NCBI GenBank assembly: GCA_025504975.1
Contig: JANUWI010000003.1
Coordinates: 1,240,001 to 1,304,000 of the forward strand
DNA from: Plenodomus lindquistii
Lineage: Eukaryota > Ascomycota > Dothideomycetes > Pleosporales > Leptosphaeriaceae
Length of the DNA stretch: 64,000 nucleotides
Reading direction: 5' to 3'
The position numbers and the translations under genes were made by a program. The notes under the pieces were generated by a model. The model was given only the letters and a program-made list of their open reading frames with translations. It did not search any database and was not told where the DNA came from. Every line of letters starts with the position of its first letter. Position 1 is the first letter of the stretch. Below, in pieces: positions 48,352-61,490 of the stretch.

Positions 48352-49889
48352 TACTAGCTAGTACGTAGTTTTATTATAGTAATTTTATAAAAAAGTATAC
48401 TAATTTTTATTTAGACTATATATATAGCGCTTTTATATAAAATAATAGGCGCTACTAAAACTATAATAAAACCTATAATAAAAGCTACTAGCTTAATACT
48501 TTTAAATACTTATACTAATCTATATAAATAAATAATTTTATTAGTTAAATAAACTTTACTAATTCTAGTATAGTTTTACTTTTACTTTCTACTACTTTAA
48601 AATATTTATTATTTTTAAAACTAGAAAATTAAATATAGATAAGTTTAAACGCCTACGCTATAAACTCTATTTACTTTTAAAAATACTAAAAAAAAAGAAT
48701 AAACTTTTTACTTTTAGCGCAGCCTTTACTACTAGTAAGTAAGCTAGTTTTTTTTATTATATAAAAATATTTAAAGGTTAATTAGTAAGCTTATTAATAA
48801 AATAATAAAATAAATCTAGCTTTTTTTTAAACGCTACTACTAGGCGTAGCCTATAAATTCTTTAAAAATAGACTTTAGCCTCTATATTATATTATATATA
48901 TATAAATAGAGATTATTAAATAATTACTTTTTTTACTCTAGTAATATTATAATTTTAGCTTTTATATTTTATAGCTTTAAATAATTTTTAAAAGTATTAA
49001 AAAATTATTTAAAAAGTTTTTTAGTAAGTCTATTTACTAGCATTTTATTTATAGAGAGGTAGCTAATTATAAAAAAAATTTTTTTATATTTTTACCTTAG
49101 CTATATATTCTATATATTAACGTATTATAGCTTTATAGTAATACGTTTTCTTCTATCTATAATAAGCTATATAATTAATTAATTATTATAGAAAATTTTA
49201 TATAGTTTAGATATAGGTATATAGAGCTTCTAGAGAAATTTTTAAAGGTCTATTAACTTTTTAGTAATATATTTAATAAGTAGTAGCTTAGCTTTAGTTA
49301 TTAATATTATAATAGTTATTTAATAAGCTATTTTCTATATAATTACTTTTTTAAAAAATATAATAATATAGCTTTAGAATAAATATTATATTTTAATATT
49401 ATCTATAAAAAACGTATTACTATATATTATAAACTATAAATTACTCTAGGTATACTATATTATATAATACTTTATTTAGTAAAAATATAAAATTATCTAG
49501 TAAATAGCTTTAAAGTGCTATAGAGTAGAGTTAGGAAAATATTATAAAAGTTTTAAAGTAGTAAATATAACGTCTAGGCGCACTATTATAGTAGTATATA
49601 GAATAGATCTAACTATTTTATAATACTTTTTAATTTACTATTTAGTAGCTTTTTTAGTACTTTTTTCTAGCTTTAAGTTTAAAAGCAGCGTGTTAGAGAA
49701 ATAGCTAGAGTTTACTATACTAAACTTTTTTAAAATTTGATTAATATACTTATTATAGATAAGTAAAATTTTTTTTTTTTAATTTTTAATTATTTATATC
49801 TCTAGAAACTACTTAATTAATTCTTTATTTTTATTTAATATTTATTTTTAAAAGTTATTACTACCTAGTAAGTTTATATAATATTACTT

Positions 49890-50200
49890 TAGTAATATAT
49901 AACTAGAATATTATTAATATAGAAAAATAAATAGATTTTCTAATTAAACTTGTAGAAAAAATATAGTTTTTTGTTAAAATAATTAAACTAAGCTATGTAA
50001 AAGTTATAGAAAGCTTCTAGTACTATAAACGTAATAAATTATAAAAGCTATATAAAGTTAAAAGTAGTAGTATATACTTACTTATAAATTAATAGCTATC
50101 TAGTAGCTTATAAATAACGTTATTTTAGTAATCTATAAAGGTATTTAGAAATACTCTAATAACGTTATACTAGTTTATTTTAGAGTTTTAGTAAGCTATA
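49890..50200 (-). pseudogene. Copia reverse transcriptase remnant
   Basis: The minus strand shows, in order, NVIRVFLNTFID near 50,170 (family DV..AFLNG.LDE), a block TLYSFYNLLRL.Y.KLS near 50,000-50,060 (family ALYGL.QSPR.WY..L), and YINNILVIY at about 49,897-49,923 (YVDDILV, both Asp changed to Asn). This order is specific to Copia RT. Confidence 0.83.
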
Positions 50201-53011
50201 ATAGCTATAGCTAGCTAGAAAGTATAAAATATAAGTATTATAGTATATATTAAATAGAGGGTGTTAATAAACTAGAGATTATTTTATACTACTATCTAGG
50301 GTTTATACTTTAGAAGATACCTATTTTTATTAAGTCTATAAATAAAAACTTATCTAAAAAAAAGTAGCTACTTTTAAACTATAAAGCGCTTAATAATTTT
50401 CTAAATACTTTTAGAATAAAGTATGTTAATCTTTTAGTTATAAATTTAGTAAAATAATAGTTTTAAAAAGTATATATAAAGATTTTTCTATTTAGTAAAA
50501 AACTTTAGAAGCTTATTTTAGTAGATCTATCTAATTTTTAAAATCTAGAATCTAGTAGTTCTACAAATAGCTACTCTAATTACCACGTAAATAGTAGCAT
50601 ATTTTTAGTAAATATAAATAAAAGCTTAGTTTAAAAAGTTTTAGTAACAATTCTCTATATTAATTTAATTTAAAAGATTATATATAAAGTATACTCTAGA
50701 AGTAGTATTACTTTCTAATACTAGAATATTAGAATCCTCTTTATAGACTTCTCTACTTCTATAAATAGATAATCTATTTCTTATTATTATAAAGTATAAA
50801 GAAAGTAAACGTATTTATTATATAGCTATAAATACTACTTTAAATAGTACTATAGAAGTAGTAGTTATTTAAAAAATAGCTAGTTATTAAGTTTTAAACG
50901 CTTTATAAAGCGCTTTATTAATATTATAATAAAAGTTCTCTAAAATTCTATTAATATTAGGTAGTAGGCCTATTTTTATAAAATAAAGCTTATTTTATAG
51001 GCTACTACTATAATAGCTAGGCCTAATAGAGTTAAGTATAAACTCTAGAGTATATAAACTAGAAAAACTATTTAAATTTATATTAATTTTTTATAACGCG
51101 CTAGCTAAAATCGCTATTAATTATAGAAAAAGCTTCTATAGTATTTAATAATTAGGTTAGCTATTTAGATTATTAGCTACTACTATATTCTCTCTACTCT
51201 CTAGTTAATAAACTAGGTTTAACTTTTATAGTATAACTTTTATCTTATTAGGCTTATTTACAGCTTTAAAAAGTTAATTAAAATAATTAAAGTTTTTAGC
51301 CTTATTTTTTTCTATTTCTAGTACTAATACTATTTATTATAGCTTTTCTATTATCTAAAAAGCTAGCTTTTTAGAGTTATAGAAAAGATTTTTATTAAAA
51401 ATATTATTACGTATAGTAATAATAGAGTTAAGCTTAAAAATCTATATTTTATATATATTAGATAATTTATATGCTACTAGATATCTAATATAGCTTTATA
51501 AAGTTATTTAAAAACTCTATTTATAACGCCTAGCTACTCTATCTTTATTAAAAAAATAGGCTCTATAGCTATAGACGTAAATACTACTCTAATTTAGCTA
51601 TAGATTAGCTATTTAAACTTTAATTTATAATAGTTAATACTAGTTAAACTATTTTTAAAACTATTAAAAAAGCGTTTTAATTAGAGACTATATATTCTAC
51701 ATTTAGAATAGATTTATATTATATAGCTATATTACTACTTTAATAATATAAAGCTATAACTTTTTAAGCAGGTTTATAATAATTTTTATTTTAATTTGCG
51801 TTATAATAATTTTATTACCTATTTTTTCTAGCTTACTATTTAGCTTATAAGTATAAAAAAGTAAACTTTTACTTTTAATACCTATATTTTCTATATATAT
51901 TTTAATATCTAATAATCTATACTAGAGAAGCGTTGCTATATTATTATTTTATATAATAATATAGATTTAAAGTTTATACTAGGTATAGATTATACTTTAA
52001 AATATTTTAAAAATACTAAAAAAGTTTTTACTTTTTTTTCTATAAAGCTATAGGTATAAAGTTTACTACTATAATTATTTTTAATAATAAGTATCTACTA
52101 TTCTCTAAAGCGTTTTTATAGTATATTAAAAAATTCTATAATACTTTTTAATATAGCTAAATAGGCTATTTTTAAGGCTTTTATAAAATAATTTAGCTAG
52201 CGTAAGTTATAGTATAGTATTTATATTTTTTCTATAAAATACTATTTATTTATATACCTCTAGCGTGTTTTATAAGTATTTAGAGCACTTCTAGGCTAAG
52301 GTAGTTAGATTTTATATACTAAAGCTCTTTTAAATTAAAGCGTAGATAAATAGTAAAAGATTTTTTTATTAGAGCTAAAATTATATTAATAGCTAAAAAG
52401 TAAATAGTAATAGGCTTATATTCTATAAAAGTTAAATTCTATTTATATATTAACTAGGCTAATATAATACTTTTTTTATAACTACTATATTATAGTATTA
52501 CGTCTAGTTTAAAATACTACACTTTTTTACTTTAGAGTAGAGCTTTTAATATAATATTAATATAGAACTTTTTTACTACTACTATATTAAATAGTACTAA
52601 GTCCTCTATACACTTTTTATATATTTCTATAAAAATATTTATTATTATTTAAATATCTATTCTAGAGATCTAGAGGAACTAGGTGCCTACTTTTACTATA
52701 AAAATCTCTCTACTTTTTTTAAAAGTATCTAGCTTAAAATAATTAACTAAATTAACTAAATACAAAGCACCTCTATTATCTAAAATTATACTTATAGATA
52801 ATAGGTAAGTATTAAAATTTATAGTACTATATACTCTATATATTATTATAAAGCTATTTAGTTATAAATCAATAAAAATAGTCTAAATTACTTTAGAGAA
52901 GCTTCTAGATTCTCTATTTTTAACTTTTTTATTCTATTTATTAGTAGAGGTTTTAGCCTTTACTACTTTTTTAAAAAATTTAAATTGTAGCTTGTTAAAA
53001 TAGGCTAATAG

Positions 53012-53032
53012 TTTTTTTTTTTTTTTTTTTTT
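53012..53032. repeat. T21 homopolymer
   Basis: 21 consecutive T inside the Copia element. On the coding strand this is poly-A. Length is unreliable in assemblies. Confidence 0.85.
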
Positions 53033-54030
53033 CTTTTATATATAGTTTATTAGTAAGCGTAGCTTTTACTTAGTAGTAATTCTTTAGGCTCTATTTATAA
53101 TCTCTATTATAAAAATATATAGCTAATTTTAAAGCTTCTATTAAACTATTATCTATATCTATAGTAAAAAACAATCTTTTTTCTCTATTTTTAGTATATA
53201 GTGTATATTAGTAGAGCAATTTAAATTAGATATAGCTAATCTATTTTAATATTAAAGTACTAGTAATACGCTCTAGTATTTTATTTTTAATAACTTTTTA
53301 GTATATAAATTTTACCTAGTTAGGTAAAAGCTTTAGCGTAAAAGCGTTTAAATAGTTATAGATAGTAATCTAGCTTTCTACTTTATTAAATTTATACGCT
53401 CTAGCTTTTTTATAGAGAAATATTTATTTCTACTACTAGTAGCTTATATTATTAGTAGTATAGACTTTTTATAAATAAATTTAGTATTTAGCCTATATTT
53501 AGTTTTTTATACTATTTTTACCTAGAGCTAATTTGTTTTTAAATATTTTTATAAAAGCTTATAGAGTAACAGTTTTAGTTATAATAATAATAAAAAAATA
53601 AAATTAAAGAAAATTAGATTTAACTATAGTATTAATCTACTTTTATATAGTTTTAAACTTTTTACTTCTAATAAGCTACTAGCTCTCGCAGATTTTATAC
53701 TAGGCTATTCTATTTTTAAATAGTTTAATATTATTTTTAGTTAAAAAGTCTAGCTTATTAGGTTAGTTATTATAAAAAGTAGTAATAGACTTTTTATTAG
53801 AATTATAGTATTACTAGACGCTTTAATTTAAAGTAAGTAGCTAGTACTATAGAAACTAGTTAAACTAGTTAGCTAGACTATTAAAAAAATATATAGTAGC
53901 TATTATAGTAGTAATTATTAAAATTAAAATATTAGTAATAATTAAAGTGTTTAAGCACCTATTTTAAAGCGCCTCTATTAAAGGATAAAAAAATAAATTA
54001 AAACTAAAAAAGCGCTACTAGGTTTATAAC

Positions 54031-54212
54031 TATTATAAAAATAGATATTTAGAAATAATTAGAAGATAGATTATTATATTACTAGCTACAAAGAGATTAT
54101 ACTATATATACTTTTACTATATAGAATTATATAGATAGAAGTAGAAGAGCTTTATAGAAAATTCTAAAATTAGGTAGATCTTGCGTTAGCTAAGTACTAT
54201 ATACGTGTAATA
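54031..54212 (-). repeat. Copia LTR, right (5' LTR)
   Basis: 182 bp, same length as the left LTR, followed by the TAAGC duplication. Confidence 0.88.
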
Positions 54213-54217
54213 TAAGC

Positions 54218-54343
54218 TCTATAGTAGTAGAGTTAGATATTAGTAGTAATAATAATAATAATTAAAACAATATAGTATTTATTATACTAAAAAAAAGCAG
54301 CTAGCTTAATAGTATAGCTAGCTTAGTAGTAGAATGTGTTATA
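54218..54343. repeat. RepD copy 1, right part
   Basis: Continues RepD copy 1 after the Copia insertion, from TCTATAGTAGTAGAG through an AAT-repeat stretch to GTAGTAGAAT, where it stops matching copy 2. Confidence 0.65.
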
Positions 54344-54601
54344 AACTTTAATAAATATAATTAGCTAGAATTTATTACGCTAAATAATTATAAATAAATT
54401 ACTATTATTAAAAGTATATACACTTTTAGAGATATAACTTTACTTTTTATTATTTATTAAAAACGCGTATATATTTCTATATAGTATTAAAAAACCTAGT
54501 TTACTTTATAATTAGAGGTTTTTAGTTTCTAAAAATAGCTAGATAAATATATACTTAGGCTACAATAGTTAAAAAGCTTTAATATATATATAAAAGTATA
54601 A
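54344..54601. other. A+T-rich spacer between RepD copies
   Basis: About 260 bp of RIP-type sequence with no match recognised elsewhere in the window and no motif. Confidence 0.4.
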
Positions 54602-55547
54602 AAAGTAAAAGTATACTAGTTACTAATTTTAAATAGCTATAAAAGCTGTTTTAACTAAAAGTTTAAAAACTATTATTTAAAAAGTAAAATTCTAATATTT
54701 TATATACTTTTTTATTTATTTTATCTTTTCTAGATAGTTAATATAGTATATTTTTAACTATTAAAATATAAGTATTTCTAGTGCGTATACAATTTAGCAC
54801 GCTAATATATTTTCTATATTAATAAAAAAAGCTTTTTTCTAGTTTGTAAAAATCTATTTTTTAATATATTTATAGTTAATTATTATAAAAAAGCTTTTAA
54901 CGTAGTAGAGCTAGTTTTTACTAATATATACGTAGTATTAGGTTACTTTAAAAAGTAGTTATATACTTTACTTTAACTTTATTTTCTAATAAATCTATAA
55001 TAATTTAAAAACTTAAAATAGTATTTATAAAGTTAGGTTTTAGTTAAAGCTTATATATAAATTTTTTATTTAATTATTTATAACTATATAAGCTAGCTTT
55101 TTATAGCTTATAAAAAAAGCTAAACTAATACTATACTAAAATACTTTTTTTAAGCCTATAACTATAAGCTTAAAAAGTAATTAATAAAAAAAGATAATAA
55201 AAAGAAAAAAATCTAGTAAAAAGGTATTGTTAAATATAGTACTATATTATAGGCTACTATAGCTTTAACTATAGCACCTAGTTTATTAAAATATACTTAT
55301 AGTAGTAGTAGTTAAATACCTATTTAACTAGGTATTTAATACTATATTAATTATAGTAGAACTAGGTATAACGCTTATATATACTAGAAAAGTTTAGAAA
55401 GTACTTCTAAATTAGATATAAGCTCTATAGTAGTATAGTTAGATATTAATAGTAATAATAATAAAAATAATAAATTTAGTAGTTATAATAGTAAAGGAAA
55501 GTATCTAGTTTACTAGATTAGCTAGTTTACTAGTAGAATATATTCTT
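54602..55547. repeat. RepD copy 2
   Basis: About 946 bp, uninterrupted, direct repeat of RepD copy 1. It could be a solo-LTR family, the long LTRs of a very short element, or a tandem duplication. No terminal inverted repeat is evident. Confidence 0.7.
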
Positions 55548-56320
55548 CCTGTCTAAAGTTTTAAAGTATAATAGTATAGCTATTATATAGTAATTTAAAA
55601 TCTATTCTATTTAATAAATAAATATAGTAAATATATATATATACTATTATATTTTACTTTAAAATAAAATTTATTCTATATTAATTCTACTCGTAAAGTA
55701 ATTAGTATAAATGTATATATTTATTATATAAATATTATACTATATTCTATTTTAACTAGTATAGTATATTTATATTTTATAACTATTTTATATATAATAA
55801 TAATTATATAACTAGTAAAATAATTTATTTATACTAATATATTAATTTAATTTGTATTATAGTTATTTTTATCTATTATATGTAAACTATTAGAGTATAC
55901 GTATATATTATAATAAGTTAATATTTTAAAAAAATAGAAATTAATAATTCTATATTATATAAAAATAATTACTTTAGAAGTATATATATACTATACTATA
56001 TTAGCTAATATTTATAGTTATAATAAATATATTTAAACTAATATAAAGTACTATTAATACTAGATTTATATTAGCCTAATAGTCTAGTTATAAAGTAGAC
56101 TAATTCTGAAAAGTAAATACTAAGTTAATTAAAATAAATTAATAACCTAATACTTTTATATAGGAATTTTTTTTATAGAAGTTTATATAGAATACTCTAG
56201 CTACTTCTAGTATAGCTCTAAAGTATTACTACTAAAGCTTTAAACTAGGCTCTATTTATAATATTACTTTTATTTTATATAAATATTTATATTATAATCT
56301 CTAGATAAAAAGTATATAAT

Positions 56321-56338
56321 AGCGCGTATATACGCGCT
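56321..56338. repeat. 18-bp perfect palindrome
   Basis: AGCGCGTATATACGCGCT reads the same on both strands, and the flanks extend the symmetry imperfectly (TATAAT left, TTGTTATA right). It is an island of CpG/GpC in DNA that is otherwise almost all A+T. Confidence 0.9.
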
Positions 56339-56689
56339 TTGTTATATTTTTTACTATATAAAAGCTATTTTTTTACTATTATAATTTCTTTTTACTACTA
56401 TACTTTTTTCTATTACTTTTATTATATTTAGGTTTTTTAGTACTTTTATTTAGAAAAGTAAAGCTTCTACTATTTTTACTAGTAATAAAAATCTTTTTAG
56501 TATTTTTTTTTAGTAAATAGTTCTACTTTATTTACTATACTATAGTGTAACTTTAATATTTACTATTACTATATTAAATACTTTAAAAGGTTTTATTTAT
56601 ACTACTATACCTCTATTAGCTTTTATATTTACTTTTATAATAACTACTACTTTTTAAACATTTACTAGACTAGTAAATAGGTAGAGTAT

Positions 56690-57190
56690 ATTTAGAAATT
56701 AAGTATAAATTAAATTATATTAGCTTTAATATTAATTAGAGTTAAATTAAAGTTATATAATTCTAGAGTTAAAGTAAAGCTTAGGTTTTATAGGCTAAAA
56801 GTTAGAGTAGAACTTTAGTAGTTTAAATATAAGTATAGATTAACCTATAAATTAGGTAATAAATTAAGTTTTATTAAATTTTATTATATTACGCTGCCTA
56901 CTATATATCTATATAGTATATAAAAATTATTATACGTATTTATTATAGTAGAACATATATAGTATATGCGTAAAAAAAAATACTATATATACTAAAAAGG
57001 TTATATATAGTTACTAACCTAGTTTAATCTATTTATATAAGATTTAACTCTAGCTTTTAGTCTAAAAAATCTAAGCTTTACTTTAATCTATTTAGTAGTT
57101 AAACAAATAGAGTTATATAGCTAAATTAGAGTTAGATTTTATATAAACTTATCTAACTCTAACTTTAGTTCTATCTATTTACTAGCCTAA
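56690..57190. repeat. Imperfect inverted repeat, arms ~200 bp
   Basis: The best-matching arms are TTAAAGTAAAGCTTAG (about 56,765-56,785) with its reverse complement near 57,070-57,085, extending through a CTAAAAG.TAGAGT block. Matching is partial and full of RIP-type differences. It could be a degraded small inverted-repeat transposon or a folded older element. Confidence 0.4.
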
Positions 57191-60100
57191 TATTTACTAT
57201 AAGCTAGTAAATCTTTTTTATTTTTTACTTTTAAAATCTAGCTAACTTTTATATAGATCTTTACTAAGGTTAATAGTAGTAGCTTTATATTATTAAATAC
57301 TTTAAAAACGTTAAACGTAGTATTTTTAAGTAGTAAAAGTAGAAAATTATTACTATTTATATTTTAGCAATTATTTATATCTACTACTTTTTTTATAAAC
57401 CTATTTTTAAACCTCTAATTAAGTTTTTAGTTAAATGTAGCTAGCCTAGTAGTACTTATAGTATATATAGTTTTAAATCTAGTAAATTTTTTAAAATAGA
57501 TTTATTTTTAATTTTACTTTCTATAACTTTTATTAACTTTTTTTAGATATTTATTACTAGTACTAGTTCTACTAGAGTTAGTAATAACTTTAATTATTTA
57601 AATTCTCTAGTTTATAGTAGTTAGTTAGCATTATATAACAAAGCTTTTTTTTAAAGCTTTTATTAAATTTCTATATAAGCTTTTTATTACGCTTTATTTT
57701 TTTTACAACTAGAGTAGAACTATATTTTCTATTATCTCTAGCTTTTTTTATAATAAGTTTAAAGCTACTACTACTATTTTTAAAGCTACTAACTAGCTTT
57801 TATTTAATAACTATTTCTCTATTTAGAAATTCTTTATTAAAAAGTTATTTAATTATATATAGTAAAGCTTACTAGAAGTTTATATTAAAAAAAGCTTATT
57901 ATTACATTAGCTAGATATAGTTACTTTAGACAAAAATAGTTTTACTATCTAGCTTTCTTTTTTATACTACTATATTTCTAAAAGTAGCTCTACTAGTTTT
58001 TACTATAGTACTAAAAAAAAGTGTAAAAAGAATACTATAGTCTATTGTAATAATAAAAATAAAGTAATAACATAAAAAAGAATATTCTAGATTTTATTAA
58101 ATTAATAGTTAGTATACCTCTATATTAAATAGTATTATTAAGTATTTTTAATTTTAAAAGTAAAATAATGAATTTTTCTATTTTTATTCTTTATTTTTAC
58201 TATAATACTAGTAATACTTACTAGATATTTCTCTATAGATAGAGTAGAAAGTAGTAGATAAATAGTAGTTACTAAAAACCTTTTCTAAAAACCTTTTAGA
58301 ACTCTATTTAGCTATTCTACTACTAAAATTAAATTTTATTTTAACTTTTTTTTATTTTTTTTATATAACCTACTTTTTTTCTACTATTTCTTTATTTACT
58401 TAGAGACTTTTTAGGCTATTTATAGCTACATTCTAAATTTTTCTATTCTTTTTCTAGCCTACTTTTTATACTTTAGTTTAGTTTCGCGTATTATAACTCT
58501 TTATTCTCTAGTTTTTTTTAGAAACTTTCTATTTTGCTATAAACTTTTTATAATACTAGCTAGTTAATAATAATAATTCTATATAACTTTTTTACTATAA
58601 ATCTCTTTTTTTTATATTATTCTAGTATATTAATTTATTATTAAGTTGTATTCTAGTATTTTTTTAGTAGCTTTTTTTTTACTCCTTTTTTTTACTATAT
58701 TTTCTAGAAAGCTTTATAAGTATTTTTCTATTTTTTGAAATACTTATTACTTTTTAATTTACTTTTAGTTTCTAGGTAAAGCGTTTATAACCTTAATACT
58801 AGACTATATATTTCTTACTTTATCATTTTTTTTTTTAGTATTTCTCTAGAATATTTCTAGTTTTTTATTTTTTATAGCTATTTACCTAGATAGAATTAGT
58901 TTACTAGTAAAAAATAAACCACTCTTTTATTAAATTTCTAAACGCTAATTATAAATAGCTTTTATAGTATACTAGATAAACTTCTAGTAGTATATTTAAT
59001 TTATCTACTATATTTTCTATAAGCTTTAATATATAGAAATAAATATTTTTCTAGTTTAACTTTTTACTAATCTTTCTATATATTATCTATTTTCTATACT
59101 ATAACTATACTTTATTTTTTACTTTAAATACTAAAGCTTTTTTTTAACTAGTTAGATTAAAGTTTTTACGCTTACTATACTTTATTTATAGTAAACTATA
59201 TAAACTCTATTATAGTTTATAGCTTTAATATAATAGTAGCTTTAGCTCTAGCTAGCGTAGTAAAGTACTAATAATAATTTTCTAACTAAATAGATAGCTA
59301 TATAAAATCTATTTTATACTTATACTAGAAAAAAAAATGAAATAAAACTAGCTAATTTTTTACTAATTATAATCTATACTATAGAAAAAACAAAAGGCCT
59401 AGTTATTTTAAACCTATCTAATAAAAACTTTTAAATAAGCTTTTATAGTACTATTTATTTATTTTATAGCTCTATTAGTTTTAGAGTAGAAAGTAGTAAA
59501 AAGTTAGTAGTTAATTTATAGTAATTTATATACTTTAGCCTAAAAGTTTTTTTATAAATTATATATTTTTATTTATAACTATAATATCTAGAAGCTAGTA
59601 GTAATAAACTACCTATTTAATAAACTTCTATACTACTACTTTTATAGTAAAGTCTACTAAGAAAAAAAGTATAATATTTTTATTTCAATAATTAATAATT
59701 ACTATAAAATTAATATAACTTTTACTTTTAAAAAAGTCTATAATAAAATTTATAAAAAGCTTATTTTAAATTTATTGCAGAATTAGTAGAGGTTTAAATA
59801 GTCTCTATTTTATATTCTACTATAGTTTAGTATAATTATAAATATTATAATTTTTAATATAGTAATAGATATCTAAAAATATATCTAGCTAAAAGAAGTT
59901 TTAGACTAGTAACTTTTAGCTATTCTTTTTACTAGAATATCTAGTAGTTATACTATTATAGACTTTTAAAATTAAATAAATTTATAGTAAAAATAACTTA
60001 AATACCTATTTCTTTTTTAAGAACTATAGTATACCTTTTTATTTTTTATATAAAAGTATTAATACTTTAAACTAGAGCTAAAAAAAAAACTTATACTAAT

Positions 60101-61139
60101 CTATCTATACTACTATAAAAGTAACCTAGTAAATACTATTATTTATAAATACTTTTTTTTAAAAATTCTCTAGTAGAAATAGCTTTACTAGTGTAAATAC
60201 TATTACTTTTTTTTTAAAAAAAATTCTACCTAGTATTATTTAAACTATAAAAATTTTAATCAGGGTTTTTTTATAACTAGAAGTTTCTATAGACCTAGGT
60301 AACTAGAAGTTATAAACTACTAACCTATTATTCTTTATATACTATAAAGTTTACTTTTCTTTTCTAAAAAGAAGTATTAGCTTTTTAGTTTAAACTCTCT
60401 AAATAGTAGAAAAATATGAAGTTAAAAATACTAAATAGTCTAAACTAGTAAATATACTACTTTTAAAGTAACTATATAGTTATAAAGTACTCTAGATTTC
60501 TATAGTTAGTATATATAGTAAAAAACTTTACTATATATAACTTTTTACTTTATTATTTAAAATACATTATTATAACTAAAAGTTTTTTATTATAGATATT
60601 ATAGTTATACTCTACTAGAGTATACTTAGCTAAAGAATAAGCTACTATATAAAGCTACTTATTTTTTCTCTACTATATAAATTTTTTTTTAATAACTAGC
60701 TAGAGATATTAGTTTTACAAAATATTTCTAGGTCTAGATTAAAATAAGCTATAGTAAACTCTATAGTAAAAGCCTTTTAATTCTAAAAAAAGCCTTTTAC
60801 TACTTTTTTTTTAGAAAAATATAATATTTCTACTAGTTAGCTTTATTAGAAGTATAGTAATTATAAAGTAGTTTTAAATAAAATTTTAGTAAAGGTTTAT
60901 AAGCTCTAGAAAGCTTTATACTTTTAAAATAGATTAGAAAAGTTTCTATTTAGTAATAGCTTAAATTTTCTCTAGGTCTATATTAATTCTATACTTTATT
61001 TTTACTATAAATTTAAAATATTATATCTTTTTAATTCTAAATTTAAACTTTTTAATATCTAGCTATAAGTTTATTTTTTTAAATTTTTTATTATTACTTT
61101 TATTTTTAGTTTATATTTTATGTATTTTTTACTAGTATT

Positions 61140-61490
61140 AATAAATACGTTATTTATATAGATAGAAGTATTAATATCTAGGTATTTATAAAGTACCTAA
61201 TTAATATACCTCTAGAAAGTATTTAACATATTAGCTAAGCTTAATAGATAAACGATTAATTTATATAGGCTAAACTAAGTTTTAAATACTATTTTTTCTC
61301 TCTTTTTAAGGAATTTAAATTTTATAGATAGATTAAACTATATCTACTTTAGTAAAGTACTTAGCTTATTCTATCTATATAAAGGTTTTTTAAATTAGTA
61401 AAAATAAATAGTAGTTTTTCTCTAAAATAGTATTAAAAGCTTAGTAGTTAATATACAATTTTAGCTTTTTTCTAAACTTTTCTATAAATA
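61140..61490 (-). pseudogene. Gyp4 reverse transcriptase remnant
   Basis: The minus strand reads LKLYINYYAFN (family LR.CVDYRALN) near 61,437-61,466, then AKYFTKVDIV, a degraded block matching the LYEWLVMPFGL...TFQ region, and YINNVFI at 61,140-61,160 (YVDDVLI with both Asp changed to Asn). Distinct from the Gyp1-3 RTs. Stops throughout. Confidence 0.82.

Larger units (their letters stand above)
47563..54212 (-). mobile_element. Copia (Ty1-like) LTR retrotransposon, RIP-degraded, inserted in RepD copy 1
   Basis: 6,650 bp with two 182-bp LTRs (47,563-47,744 and 54,031-54,212; TATTATAG to TAATA) and perfect 5-bp target duplications TAAGC (47,558-47,562 and 54,213-54,217). RT on the minus strand has Copia-type signatures. 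It lies about 2.2 kb from the left end, as expected if the order is gag-protease-integrase-RT-RNase H read right to left. A purine tract AGAGGGTA abuts the left LTR on the coding strand. All frames are broken. Confidence 0.88.
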
